From Nemopilema nomurai (taxonomy: Eukaryota; Cnidaria; Scyphozoa; Rhizostomeae; Rhizostomatidae), in the NCBI GenBank assembly GCA_003864495.1, contig ML133380.1, positions 124,001-188,000 of the forward strand: 64,000 nucleotides of DNA, written 5' to 3'. Positions 33,101 through 45,000 of this stretch are shown here, piece after piece. A program made the position numbers and the translations under genes. Positions within the stretch are counted from its first letter, which is position 1, and every line of letters starts with the position of its first letter. Under the pieces are notes generated by a model. That model saw only the letters and a program-made list of their open reading frames with translations, made no database searches and was not told the origin of the DNA.

Positions 33101-36100
33101 GAAATCTACAAGCTGTTTATTTCTATCTATCCCTTGTAAAGCTTTGTTTATTCCTCAGAATTTGCATCGTCTTTCTGGCACGCGTGTCTCCTTGCATCCT
33201 GAATCCAGTAGAGTCATATCATACTTTTTGCTAGGATTAGTAGGTAAACGACTGTGCAAGGCAGAGAACGAGGGGAAATGAAGTATGTGAACCTTTAGCT
33301 ACTCTCGAATCGGGATCGAATGTGTCTGGAACGTCTTCAAACTGCTCCTTAACAAGAAACAAAGCATTTTGAATTTGCATCCGAAAACAACAGTTAATTC
33401 TGAAAAAGGTGATGTAATACACTTATCAAATGTGACAACCAGTGTAAAACTCGCAGCCTGTTTTCAAACAATTTTGGGAAGCACGTTATCGCTTCTTGAC
33501 TTATTGCGTCAGTGGAGAAAGTCATCATTTTTGTAAGAGTGTCAGTTCAAATTATCACTATACTTGGTCATTAATCAGAAGAAGCTATTTAAAATAACAT
33601 TGATTATTCCAGGAAGAAGCTTCCACTTTTCTTGGAAAAATCTCTTTGACAAACCTCCGAAATGGCCTGCAGCCTGCTAGGCTTCTTGGCTAGATGCCTC
33701 TTTGCATTTGGAGTCTCCTCCCCAGTTGCTTGTTCGTTCATTGCCAACTCATCGGCATCCTCCGCATCCTTGTACTTAAGTTGATGGTGAATGGTTCCAA
33801 GCTTCAAGGTCATCCTTGGATTGGAAACAGACATAATCACATCATTAAGAAATACACATTGCCTATTGGTAACGATCATGTTAGAAATAACTTTGTATCA
33901 GTAATAAAATATACATTGCCATGGGTAATGATCATGTTAGAAATCACTTTGCATCAGTAGGAAATCATTCTGACATTAGACAACAACTCTTACATCATTA
34001 TAACAACCTCATATAAATGGTACCATTATGGAAATGCCATTCTCTACACGTGATTGGTAGCAAAGATTAAAACAATTTCTTTGACATAACTTTTATCAAT
34101 AAAATTGAAATTGCAAAATAAATACTCACGAGTGGAAAGGCTGTAATTGCGAACATCACCACAAGTGGGAAAAAGAGGAAAATAGACATGATTAGAAGAA
34201 AGTCAAATTTGTTGTAAATTATGATGGCATAGTCTGTAAGTCAAAGAGCTAAATTGAAATGAGATAACTGCGAGTTCAAGTTCCTACTTAGGCTCCTGTC
34301 ATTGCGCAAGTGAAATGTAAAAGCAATGCCTTTTAAAATGCACAAAGATTCGGTCGAATTTGGTAAACAGCTGTAGGTTAAATTGCTAACCGTTGATACT
34401 TCGCCAACCCGTATGGTCATCGATTCTTCTTTGAAAGCAAAAGGATCAGCAACACAGTCCTAAAAGATAAAAATCCACTAAAATGGTCTTTGCTTGGTAA
34501 ATTAGCAACATCCAGATAAAAGGAAATGGCAAGAGATGCCCAAAACTTACTTCAATGCACTATAAGATATGATAGGATGAAGTAAGTATCAATTTTCAAC
34601 TACCATTTATGACGTGCAAGAGCTCTTCGCTCTGTGTTCATATTTTGGGGACTTTGGGTGCTTGCTTTTCGCAGGCAGAGGGTAGAACGAACTCATCAAG
34701 AAGCTTCACGGCACCATAAGCTGATATCGATATCAAAATATATATTAGATGTTTCCGAGCTAGGCCCGTAAATGTCACTAGTTGTTGTCGGTACCAAGCC
34801 GACAAGGGTTTCAGTGCCATTATCAGTCTGATCCTATTGCTGCGTCCACGTGGCCCTGATCTCGGATTAGTGTTCGATCCAGTTTCGCAAGGAAAACTCT
34901 CCATTCAGCATGACACGGAGCTCTCCACGTGAAAGGAAGCCGACAATGCTTTACATTCATAGCTGCACTCATGCATTGGGTCAAATGCATTTGCAGTTGG
35001 AGAGCAGTTTAGCAAAGCTTAACGGATAAGACTAGTCCGTAAACAAGTCGAGCCCAAACAACAGCGCATCTCAGAGCTGTCTTCAAAGAAGGCGAATGGA
35101 GGTGTACCTTGAAGCCTGGGGGCTGGTAGTCTGTTGGCGTCACTGAAATTGAAAGGAGGCTCGTGTACACACAGGGCATCTTCAGTTGAAACACACATAC
35201 GGTACTTGAAGCTTGTTGTTGTTGTTGTTTTGCTTAGAGCCCTTAGAGCCAACAATAATTGCAGAAAACAAAGTTACCCATGAAAAGTTACTGGTGCACA
35301 ATGGTGCGGAAATAGCTGCTTATGTATGAGTGGTTGGTCGTAGCCATAAATTGTCTGCACACCCCACCCCAGCCCTAAACAGGCACTTTGGATTAGAGTC
35401 ACCTGCATGGCTAAATGATTAAAAAGGCATTAGCTACAACTCTCTGAACACCATAGGGTGCCATCTATAGATTTCCCAATTATACAACTTCATATACGGC
35501 TAGAAGGATGTACCTTCGACGGGCGGTTCAGTGGTGTTTGTGATGCTTGATAAACGATACTTGCCCATGTATATATCTGTATGTGTATATATGTATATGT
35601 ATATCAAGTATACTCGCCTTTCAACAACGGGGACAAATTAAACAAGGAATCGAGACAGGTTACAAATGAGCAGACGCACCCTCGTCATAGTAAAACAGCT
35701 TCATCGTCATCATGACATCATCTTTGGAATAAAGAGACTAACTGTTAGAAAAAGCCTGCTTAAAAAATGTTGAGTTTACGAAAATAAGATGTGTTTCGAT
35801 TAATGGATGAATTTCCGACGATTCGCTCTGGAATAAGATTCGATTATTCAATGACGTTTTGGAAAGAGTGTGCGATGGGATAGAAATCCTAACAAGATAA
35901 TGAGAAAGAAATGGGGTATAAGGATGTCAGCGTAGAACCAAAAAGTGCACACACCTGGCAGTGGAGACAGGGTTTGGCTCAGAAGAATCAGCGTTCTGGA
36001 ACAAAACAGTTGTACAGTTAACCAATGTAGCCAAAATACAGATTATGTAGAGTCAAAAGTTGGCTCAAGAAGGAGATGGGGTAAGAATGAGTTTCTTAGA

Positions 36101-38991
36101 TCTCCATTGAATAGTAACTGAATCATTTATGTAATGCAGGGAAACTTCAAATTGAATGCAACATACCTCAGAAGCCTTGTTGTTGCTTTCTTCGTTTGAT
36201 CCTGGGTGCCAATATCAATAATTCTTTTCTCGTTTCTAGGGCGTCAATTTTGGCTTCATGTGTTAATAATAAAAGGAAAGCCTCGTTAACTAAAAATTGA
36301 TGGTCATATTTACCATTATTTCATATTTACCAGGCTTTCATAGAAAGAAAGAAGTTACCAAAAGCATGCTAAAATTCGTTAAAAACGGGGAGAATCAAAG
36401 TATCACCTGTAGATGTCTACTCCGCTCTTATCATTATAGTTGAACTGCAAGTTAAGTTGAAATTACCAGTTAATAGAAGTTTTTGACACGGAGAATGTTA
36501 AAAGTTATCTTCTTAAATATTAAAGTATTCATGTCTTTTTATGAATTTCTATAAGTTCTGAAATGTGTACAAAGAGCGGTAAAAGCTTTCAAGTCTTAGG
36601 ACACAAATAAAGTCATGTCGGCTACTGGTTCACTGTTTTTATCTGAGAACTGTATTAGACGATCCAAGGAAAGTTAAGGAAGACACAAATACGAAAAGTG
36701 GCGTGAACGGATAGCGACACATATGGAAGGATAAGCAAATAGCTACCTTGAATGTGTATTGTTCTATGACCGTCTACGAAGAAATGATTAAAACTGGTAA
36801 TTAAAATTATGTCACTGTAAGACGTCAAAACTAGACAAAACATTGTGAATAATATGATACTGGAAAACTCTCCATAACGCTAAAGCGCGTTGGAAGAAAT
36901 AAGTGCATTGAAGGAAGCAAGTTGCAGCATAACATTTTGATGCAAGGATGTTGAAGATCAAATTGGAAGACAAAGTACCAAGTCAATGTATGCATGAATG
37001 TCGTGGTTTCATTTACAAAGGGGAATCTACTCACATCAGGGTCTTCAGGATTTTCATATATCTAGAAAAAATCAAGTGTTCATTTTAATTTAACATGAAA
37101 ATATCTTTTAAATCGCCTACTCACTAAACGATAGAAATGCGCTGAAGCCGATGACAGAACTTATCCATGGCGTTCAAAAGCTAACTAATTGCTCATATTC
37201 CAGAATGAGCCCCAAAGCCAAAAATTGAAAAAGGATCTTCAATTTCTTGGTCTCATACCAATCAAAAAGTAAAGATATATTTCTTGTGCTACATTTCACC
37301 AGTATGCCAAACTCTCGAGTGCAACAACTCGTGGAAGAAAACCGCTTGTAGTTGATAGTTATGGAAGTTGTAACTTCTGACCATAGAAGCAAGTAGAAAG
37401 CATGGAGGGAAGATGAGACTTACCCCAATTAGAATCATTCGCAGCTGAAAGAAAAATGATCATTTAAGTTAGAATGATTTAGTTCAATTTAAAGAGAATA
37501 AATCACTAATTCTCAAATTAATTGTAATAACCCCAGTTTGTCAAGGTAAGAACGGATAAATACTTAGCTAATTTGGGAGGCACGAAAAGTATTATTTTAT
37601 CGACGTTCTAGCTTAAAACACGGCAGAATCATTTTTAAAGTAGCTAAAGTAGCAAAAATGGAAAGAATATCGATCAGCTCACATATTTTTTGTCAAGTGC
37701 GTCGAAACATCCCTTCATCCTGTCAGTAAATAAAAACAAGACTTAAGTATGCATAAATATTCCAAAAACAAGAAATAGAAACAATAAAACTTAGGTAGCC
37801 AATAAAAAACTGTCTTCGAACCAAGCGGAAATATCTTTAGTAACAAACGGGAATTGTTAATGTGGCTCCATGCATGGATGTCTCACGAACGAAAAGCAAC
37901 TGGTCTCCCATTGTAACGCTTACCACTGAATCACGTGACATGCACCCGGGCAAGCATTATCTTCTCGCAAAATCTTCAACTTCAAATCTAGATCAAAAGC
38001 CAATACGAATAAAATCATTTTAAAAATCTTCAGACATTCTAAAAAGGATTTGATGCAGTTTGTTGCAATTAACTAAAGACAAGCTACATTTATTAAACGA
38101 ATTTGCATGAGTGGCTTGTTGCTTTAATATGTTATGATTTAATACTATTTAATACATTACAACAATGTTCCTTAAAAATATTATAAAATATGTTGCTTTG
38201 AATTTCCACTGCTGATTTGTCCCACTGTAAGATCAACTTTATTAACGGCAAAACAAATGTCACATCTTAAAGGAAGCAAAATCTAAAATGTAGCACCGAC
38301 CTTCAAGAGACCTCTCTCCAAATGCATTTTCTGGGAAAATTGCTCTGCAATGGATGGATTATAGCAGGATAATAATTAAAATGATTTTTCAGTTATATAT
38401 TCTATTAAAAAGTAAAAACAAAGAAAGTTTGAAAAATTATACAAATGATCGGTTAACTTTGTAAAAAACTGGTGTACATAGCGGTATTAATACATGAGTT
38501 TGATGCAATCGCGTTTTGCAAAGTAAATAGTTTCAAATACCTTAGATACGTGACACTTGAGACCTAAAACATGGAACAAACATTATCAAAAATTTGGAAT
38601 TTCGTAAAATAGAACAACAACTCTGAAGAAGCGGAATGGTCATTCGTGAAAAAGTAACAATAAAGGTAATCTTGGAGTGTAGCAAGATCATTTTATGAGA
38701 AACTTACAGCCACTGCCAGGAGCCTTTTGACGAACAGCATTGAATGTGTTTCTGCAAGATCAAAGGCACATATTCCGTTGTATGTCATTTCTATGAAACC
38801 CAGCATTTCACAGGATGGTTGTCAGTGGACTTAGTTTGCACGAGGGTATAGGACAAAACAATAATGTGGCTATTACCATTCAGTGACGAACATTTAGCTA
38901 ACAAGTTATTTAAGATTCTGCTTTTGAATGCTAAAGAATGTAAGAACTAATGCTTACCTGAAATTTGTTCTTCTGGAAAAATGGACGACCA
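29205..38991 (-). CDS. HORMAD1-like: HORMA-domain meiotic protein with PHD and winged helix
   Basis: Meiotic chromosome-axis protein of the HORMAD1/Hop1 type, nuclear, expected to assemble on unsynapsed chromosome axes and promote double-strand breaks and homologue pairing. I joined 28 coding exons; every GT-AG boundary keeps the frame and gives 572 residues (584 with the longer acceptor at 29781), plus an unplaced first exon. Order, counting from the first residue of 38958-38991: HORMA about 1-225, acidic linker to about 320, PHD 324-367, winged helix about 391-465, basic tail. Landmarks shared with human HORMAD1 include VKRLLAV, KILRED, YDEVTP and DYQPPGFK. Vertebrate HORMAD1 lacks the PHD and winged helix; Hop1 has them. 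The start codon is not settled: the first listed exon starts at phase 0 on TGG. A weak candidate first exon is 40055-40081 (nine codons, MFRLRRRWE). Confidence 0.93.
30462..31761 (-). other. HORMAD exons: winged-helix region
   Basis: Exons 31699-31761, 31047-31128, 30801-30882 and 30462-30588. After a helix (DPRLEKLSANELQ) they encode CLWRRAMIATSEMDRVTASS, then a recognition-helix-like stretch SAVGSHILKRLEKEGYVKA and a second strand-rich part ending DGVYAYFRTS. This reads as the winged helix-turn-helix that follows the PHD in Hop1, where the pair forms a chromatin-binding region. The identification rests on domain order plus the helix-turn-helix pattern, not on a profile search. Confidence 0.82.
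32015..33341 (-). other. HORMAD exons: acidic linker and PHD finger
   Basis: Exons 33293-33341, 32843-32890, 32424-32530 and 32015-32131. The first three encode an acidic, Asp/Pro-rich linker (for example FEDVPDTFDPD and DDVPDDE). The PHD finger spans the last two, with zinc ligands C324, C326, C338, C341, H346, C349, C364 and C367 (numbered from the first listed exon): spacing C-x1-C-x11-C-x2-C-x4-H-x2-C-x14-C-x2-C. The conserved Trp two residues before the His is present (W344). The first pair is CxC rather than the usual CxxC. The domain should read histone or nucleosome surfaces; the ligand is not predictable from this sequence alone. Confidence 0.92.
33850..33960. repeat. 56-bp tandem duplication in a HORMAD intron
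   Basis: GATCATGTTAGAAAT recurs at 33874 and 33930 within a diverged duplication, in the intron between the 11-nt exon and exon 33655-33814. Confidence 0.75.
35565..35611. repeat. TA/TG microsatellite in a HORMAD intron
   Basis: Imperfect TATA/TATG/TGTA run within the intron between 35680 and 35142. Confidence 0.7.
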
Positions 38992-40876
38992 CTGAAAGAA
39001 ATAAGCCTTAATAAATCGACGCAAAATGAAGACCAAAGCGGTTGATTAAATACATTAATCAATCTCTCGATGGCATGATATATTCTGGAAAATGCTGCGC
39101 TGCCATTGTACCAACTTCTTCGCAAAATATTTTAATCATATTCGCATTTAATCATCGTTTTGACTTTGCGTTTGTCTTACTCATGGTAAACTGAACAAGA
39201 ATTTGCAGGCTCTCGGAGAAGACACGATGATGAACACGAGACATTGCTTTGCTTTGTAAGTGTTGGGCATTTCCAATTATTCTTCGTGAAACTGGCCTTC
39301 TTTGTGAAATCTGCTAATTATTTATTTACTTTGTTCAAGCAAGCTCCGAAGTACAAGGAATAAGGACATATTAAAGTTATGTTTGCTCACATTTTTAGTC
39401 TTCGGTCTCTGCATTTGTAAAGTAGCCATTTTGCTGAGCAGGACCAATTCCCAAGAATTTTCCAATAATAGAAGAAGCTATAAGGGAGTCACAATTCAAA
39501 TAGCTTTTAGTTTCACAATTAGACAATTTCCACTGAGAAAAAAGAAAGGAAATTTCTCTCAACCCATTATAAGTGGCAAGAAGTAAGTTCTTTACAGAAG
39601 CAAGCGGCCACGTTTTGGCCTACGTAGCATTTTATGGGATTCAAAATAGAATGCTGGTGGACAACAACTGTTCCTTCTCTGCAGTACAGTCATAACAATA
39701 CCTTGAAAATTCGATATGATAAAAGTTCCTGAGCTTATACCTTGCGAGAGATGACAAGCCTTCCTGCTATCCAATTTTTCTTCCTCTTCCGAACCCTCGT
39801 TGCTTGCGCCAACCAAAAAATGGCGCGAAGGAATCCCACAATGCTTCTCTTTCACAGGGGTCCAAAGTAACATAAAGCGTAAACTGAACTGATAGTGGGG
39901 CGTAATATTTAGAAATCCATCAACTTGGGTTGATATTTGACTGACCAAACTTAATCACCGCAGTTCCCAACGTGGTGGCAAGCTTTTCACCAGGCCAGCA
40001 TATTTTGAACAGTACAATCACGTTGAAATCCTTTTGACAGAAAAACTGGCCTACCTCCCACCTCCTTCTCAATCGGAACATTATTTTACGAAAAAGACGC
40101 CAATTAACATTCTAATAGGCAGCCCATCTAAATTTTAAAGTAATTCCCTTCGCTTCTAATTGCACCAGTCAGACATTGTCAATTATACCTTATATGTGTT
40201 GCATCATTCCAAATAAGCTTCTGTTCTCCGAAGTTGTACACCAAGGGATTTCTCAATTTTCAAAACGCAATTCTCTAGACTCCTTAACAAACAGGGAAAA
40301 CGATGACCTAAGCATTTCTGGCCGATTCACTTTCTACGCAGAAGAAACACGAAAAAAGATTGATTCACAATATTCTTTAAATTTCACTAAACATTGAAAT
40401 GTCTCTCACTATTCTGAAAATTACTACAAATCTACAATTGACAGAGAAAAACGGTCGTTTTCGAGGTTGAAATCAGTAAACCCTCTTACTCAACACGGCA
40501 AACTGTTCCGGACAGTCCTGGGCAGGGTGGGCCACGCAAATTCCCTTTTCACTTCTCAACTTAGTCCAATGAATGTAATGCAAAATCTCATTTTTTCTTC
40601 TTTTCTTATATTAATGACGAGCTAGTTTATCGCCATAATTTGATCGATTTTATGGTAATAAAACTGATCCCGTATAAGGAAACAAAAGTAAAAGGCTCAT
40701 TTTAAAATATTTTAAAGGGACAAAGTGTGTCGATGTAGACTGAAAACAAACATCTCGAAAAACTCGGTTCTCAAAAAGGGGCAATTACCAACTAAGGGGA
40801 TTAATTTTTCTATAATCTGTGAACGGACATCAGTAATAACACCTTCTTGCTGGAAAGGAGACTTCCAATCGCCGTT
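38992..40876. other. HORMAD 5' region, unresolved
   Basis: This stretch should hold the missing first coding exon, 5' UTR and promoter of the HORMAD gene. Candidates seen on the minus strand are 40055-40081 (ATG, nine codons, phase 0 donor GAG/gtaggc) and a non-coding exon ending near 39742 with donor CAAG/gtataag. An exon-like frame starting with ATG at 39242 and ending at a good donor (39179) is out of phase with the next exon. Confidence 0.4.
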
Positions 40877-40972
40877 TGTAGCTGCTAATTTATTTGTGTA
40901 GCCTGCTAATTTCTTTGTGTAGCCTGCTAATTTCTTTGTGTAGCCTGCTAATTTCTTTGTGTAGCCTGCCTG
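40877..40972. repeat. 21-bp minisatellite
   Basis: Four copies of GTAGCCTGCTAATTTCTTTGT, the first one diverged. On the minus strand an open frame (40712-41056) reads it as the heptapeptide GYTKKLA repeated four times. Nothing else supports that frame as a gene; it lies about 380 bp past the MOB2-like stop codon. Confidence 0.85.
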
Positions 40973-41434
40973 GGACACGGTGCACTCATTAAAATTTTCG
41001 CCACGACTTGCTCTATGCGCTAAACACAAATCTCTAGCTAAGTATAACATTTCCATGAACTAGATATTCTCAAACAGCAACGTACAAAATCAAAACACAT
41101 TATCAAAACGAGTAGATTTCGCCATCAAAAATCGCATATTTTAACAACGTAATTCACGAATTAGAATTCGAAACAGCAATTAGATTAATCATAACATATT
41201 TTCGAGTGTTTGTCAACGCGCCCCTAAACTGTGTTTTGAATTTACAGGCCTGCAGTCCTGGACAGATAAACAGCAGTACAAGAACATTCACGGAGCTTCA
41301 GCCAGCTCTTCAGCAACAACATCACCACAAATCAAACTTCGCATTATCCACGAGCCATGCACATATCCAAAAGGGTAAAACAAGACATGCCCCCATTACA
41401 AAGCGTAAAACCAGGTTGGGTCCTCTGCTTGGGG

Positions 41435-43319
41435 TCATAAATTAAACGCTTGCACTAAGTCTTCCAGTGACTGTAATTCTTTCGTGTCGATGAGGTTGTG
41501 TTCCATTTGAAAGTACATAAAATGGACGAATACTGTATTCAGAGCTAAAAGTTCGCCAAGTTCTAAGATGTTGTTGAAATGACATGTGTATATGTGCCCC
41601 AGGACATGAAACATTAGTCTGAAAATTCTTCTAATAGTCGTTTGAAAGTGCATTGGGAACTCTTGATCTGAAAAAAAACGTGGTTATTAAACTTTGAAAA
41701 ATTCTCAAACGCAACAGCAAAATGGTGTTCTCAAAACATCCGTGCTGGAAAGTCCTAGCTAAGTATCTCCCCTTTACGTCATGCAGTGTTACGCAAAATA
41801 TACAAATGATTTTTATCAAAGCTTAAAAATCACACAATGATTAAACTTTCTTTGCCAGTCTGCAGAAAAGGCTATGAGCACACAGAAATGACAAGATACC
41901 CCTCTCCACGATCTCTTCCGCCCGCACCCCACCCCAATCTGCCCAGAAACGTTTATTCCTATCCCATTGAGCTATGAGGCAAATACCTGTTGCATGACCA
42001 CTTGCAATTAGAAGATACCCCTCTCCACGATCTCTTCCGCCCGCACCCCACGCACCCCACCCCCAAGCCGCCCAGAAACGTATATTCCTATCCCACAATT
42101 GAACTTCGATGGCATAGAACTGTCACTCACCGTATTTAGTGGGGAAGGTTCCATCGTCAGTAACAAGCTTCTCTACACTGACTATAACCAGCTCCAGATA
42201 CTGGTGGGCAGACATTCGAATCTTCTTCCCTTTTTCATCAACCCACGTGAATGATCTGAAATTGGACAAACAATTTAAGCGGGTGAAATCGAGGCTCCCA
42301 TATTTACGAACGACCCAGTCCAAGAAATCTGCTCACTGGATTAGAAATGAAATCATCGATTCATACTTACGTATTTCCAGTACTAAGATTATTGCATGTT
42401 AATGGGGTGCAGTAGTCAGTGATTGTTGAGTAAATTTGGTTGATGTGGTTGTAAAATGACAATGCTAAAAAAGAAAAGGGAGTCTTTGAAGATGACGAAA
42501 GCAGTAATCACGAAAAAGAATTCATCATGACGTAATCGGCAACGGGAACGGAGCAACTGTAAAACTAATTTCCCTGAACAAAGTCGTCTTGGCACAAATC
42601 AATCAACTGTTCCACTTGGGTGCAGCTGTCCACGCACGTTCAGAAGGATCAAATTACAAACGTTACGTCCTCAACACCCCCTCCCCCCGAAAGAACAAAG
42701 AATGAAATAGGGGGTTAGTTTCTTGGTATCAAAACGAATGATCAGCTCTTCTGGGCTTCGAAACGCGAGAGCTTCGAGCCCATACTTACTATTAGTAGCC
42801 AGCCACTCGTTAATGTCTACTCCTTTTGGAACTGGGACGGTTTCTCTCAATTCCGCCTTCGAAATTTTTTCCAGCAGTTCCCCAGTGTATTTTTCCAGCA
42901 GGTAGGCTTTTCCCTTCTCCCTGTTTTCTTCAGTTACTGGCTTTTTCGACGTACCCGCTCCAAGACGATTTCTCCTGATTTGAAATGGAAAACTCAGATG
43001 TTAAAACGATCCCAAAAAAGAAAACGAGCAATGACAAAAACTGACAAAATTTGACCATAGTACATCAAGATTCTTACGAACTTTATTCTAAAAAGACAAT
43101 AACAAAAAACCTGTTCAGGTACTTTACAAGTCACCAAAAAGAACGAGGAAAAGGCTAGTCCATATCAGCAACAAAGGTTTTATGTAATAGTAATTTTCGC
43201 AGCTTAAACGAACTACAGGGGTTGAGGCACTATTGACACAAGATTAACTGTTTGCAACTACAGGTGGTTGTGTTGTGGGAGAAGGCACAAGAAAAGAAGA
43301 ACAGCTACCTGACAAACAT
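41435..43319 (-). CDS. MOB2-like: MOB2-like kinase activator
   Basis: MOB-family adaptor that binds NDR/LATS-type kinases in Hippo-related growth and cell-shape signalling, cytoplasmic or nuclear. Five exons join in frame to 215 residues: 43309-43319, 42790-42974, 42371-42464, 42131-42255 and 41435-41667. Zinc ligands of the MOB fold are present: C84 and C89 (CTPLTC), H163 and H168 (HIYTCH). INEWLATNT (58-66), WVDEKGKK (101-108), KLVTDDGTFPTKY (126-138) and HNLIDTKEL (195-203) match MOB2 better than MOB1, MOB3 or MOB4 as I remember them. Human MOB2 is slightly longer (237). Internal splice sites are canonical. The first exon (ATG TTT GTC AG, donor gtagct) is short and less certain, though alternative first exons are usual in MOB2. 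Confidence 0.9.
41894..42096. repeat. Direct repeat in the last MOB2-like intron
   Basis: A block of about 75-85 bp beginning GATACCCCTCTCCACGATC occurs at about 41895 and 42014 (period 119) and ends in CCCAGAAACGT-x-TATTCCTATCCCA in both copies. The second copy has an extra CGCACCCCAC. Intron 41668-42130. Confidence 0.85.
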
Positions 43320-44824
43320 GATGAACACTGTAAGATGAACACTGGGCGTGGTTATCGATTGTTGCTTAAGGCGACACATCAGCGCGGAAAGAATCTGCAT
43401 TACTGGAGAATATTTATTCATCTGCCGACAAGATGCGCGTCATGAAGAGACCTGGGTGCGAGTCCCGCTTTGCATGAATGCTCATTCAAATAACTGCTGA
43501 ATTGCTGACTAAAGGGGGAAAACTGAAGGGGGAAAAGTGAAGGGGGAAATATTAAAGTTCTTCGTCGCTTAGAATATACTTCAATCGCCTTCTTTACGGT
43601 ACTCCATGGTATTTACAAGTGAAGACTTGACACGAAATAGGCATCTTGACAGGTTGTATCTAGGTTTCAGTTTCATTTGGCAGCTGGACCCCCTCATGAA
43701 GATTAGACCTGTGGGTGGATAAAAGGGGGCAAGAGGGGTAGGGTTGTAGAAATAACCCAATCTGTCATTATATTGAAAAAACTATGCTTTTCGTGCAAAC
43801 TCAAGACAACACTACAGCCAGCAGTCCCTGCAATAGCGAAACCAACAGCTGTATATTAAACAAATAATACAAACAAATAATACAAATAATACGAGCGAGT
43901 AAAACAAACAATCAGGAACAGGGTTTGATTCCTTGAAATTGGGGCAGCACCCATGCTTACGGTTAGAACAGTTTATATTCCAGTTGCATCGTGACTTTCT
44001 CGAACAAGCTCTCATAAAAGCATGAAAAGAGCAACAACAGACTTCCATCCTTGATAAAAAAGCAATGACAGCATCGAGAAATAGTCTTTCTAAGGATGAA
44101 ACTCTACAAAGCATGCCCAGTTAAGGTGGTTTCAACAAAAAAACGCTGAGTTTTAGCGATGACAACAGGGTGTTGAGGTTACGAGACCATGCTCACCAAA
44201 GTTGCGGTATCGTTGTACAAAACATGGTGAGATCACAGCAACATTACATGCGACTAGGCCCATTTCAGCAACGCCACTTCCACATAATTATCTCCCCTAA
44301 TTGAAGATCCTGTATCTCAGATATGAAGAGTCTCGTGACATGAATTCAGCTCAGCACCAAAACAAGAGATGACAGCAGCAGCAGTCGAAGAGGCTACGTA
44401 TATTTCTGTGGCTGCGGTGGCAGTTCGACAAAGTGCAAGGCTGCGGAAATTCAGGACTTGATGCTTTAGGCCATTAATATATATGCAGGCTCAATCAAAA
44501 CACTGCTTGCACGTCCATGCAGGTCAGCCTTTATGCATGCTTTCTTCCCACAGCGAACAATGAGATTTCTAATTTAAGTATCCCAACCTTCCAAATGCAA
44601 TATTGATTACGATATTTGACAGGTGCCGCAATATAAGCGTGAATGCAGAAATTCCACATCACTGTATCCCTGGCCAATGTCAACCTTTGCGGGTGTTATC
44701 AAACAAACTTCTTTCTTAGCACCGCAAATCTTGAAGTCTACTTATATCACAACGATATACGACATTGCCAGTTTGGTCCTTTACATCCCACCAGCGACAG
44801 AAAAGGGGAACTATGCTTTTGAAG
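43320..44824. other. Intergenic upstream of the MOB2-like gene
   Basis: Probable promoter side of the MOB2-like gene. It contains a short imperfect tandem repeat (GAAGGGGGAAAAGT type, about 43508-43550). The open frames at 43812-44114 (minus) and 44623-44856 (plus) show no recognisable domain. Confidence 0.45.
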
Positions 44825-45000
44825 CAGTGGTGGCGCCAGGGGTAATAGGGGGCTAGAGCCCCTCCGTCGGAAGCATCTAGTCTGCAGGAAACTTTAGGCT
44901 ATCCGGAGCAAATTTGACAAAATAAAGTACGCAAACTGCATATAGCCCCCCTGTCTGAAGCTCCAACCCCTCTGTCTGACGATATCTAGCGCCAGCTCTG
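44825..45000. mobile_element. Possible small DNA-transposon relic
   Basis: A 176-bp segment starts CAGTGGTGGCGCCAG and ends with the inverted, diverged CTAGCGCCAGCTCTG (10 of 14 positions agree). Inside are two GC-rich blocks rich in AGCCCC. No convincing 8-bp target duplication flanks it. A decayed hAT- or P-like MITE is possible, but this is weak. Confidence 0.35.

Larger units (their letters stand above)
33655..38991 (-). other. HORMAD exons 1-17 as listed: HORMA domain
   Basis: Coding exons in transcript order: 38958-38991, 38708-38751, 38541-38563, 38301-38344, 37924-37987, 37683-37719, 37424-37444, 37035-37061, 36747-36773, 36407-36444, 36167-36235, 35955-35995, 35680-35721, 35108-35142, 34391-34459, 34130-34140, 33655-33814. 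They encode the safety-belt fold; recognisable pieces include IFPEEQIS, MLFVKRLLAVAVS, ILREDNACPG, YENPEDPD, TLSPLPDD, KLFYYDEVTP and VGEVSTPFH, in the same order as human HORMAD1. The acceptor of 36167-36235 was chosen because the alternative GATCAAACG start breaks the phase. 34130-34140 is an 11-nt microexon that restores the PFH motif and the frame. Acceptors are mostly good pyrimidine-AG; those at 36235 and 33814 are weaker. Confidence 0.92.

Noticed and set aside
39179..39242. ATG exon with a good donor as the first HORMAD exon.
   Set aside because: It ends at phase 1, while the following exon needs phase 0; the in-phase reading ends in TGA.
39592..39948. 118-residue minus-strand frame as a HORMAD N-terminus.
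   Set aside because: It starts with GTG, its donor phase does not fit the next HORMAD exon, and it has no HORMA similarity. Part of it may be 5' UTR.
41841..42098. Minus-strand frame with repeated WDRN-x-RFWA segments.
   Set aside because: It is the reading of a duplicated intron sequence in the MOB2-like gene.
42723..42905. Plus-strand frame of 60 residues.
   Set aside because: It is the antisense shadow of MOB2-like exon 42790-42974.
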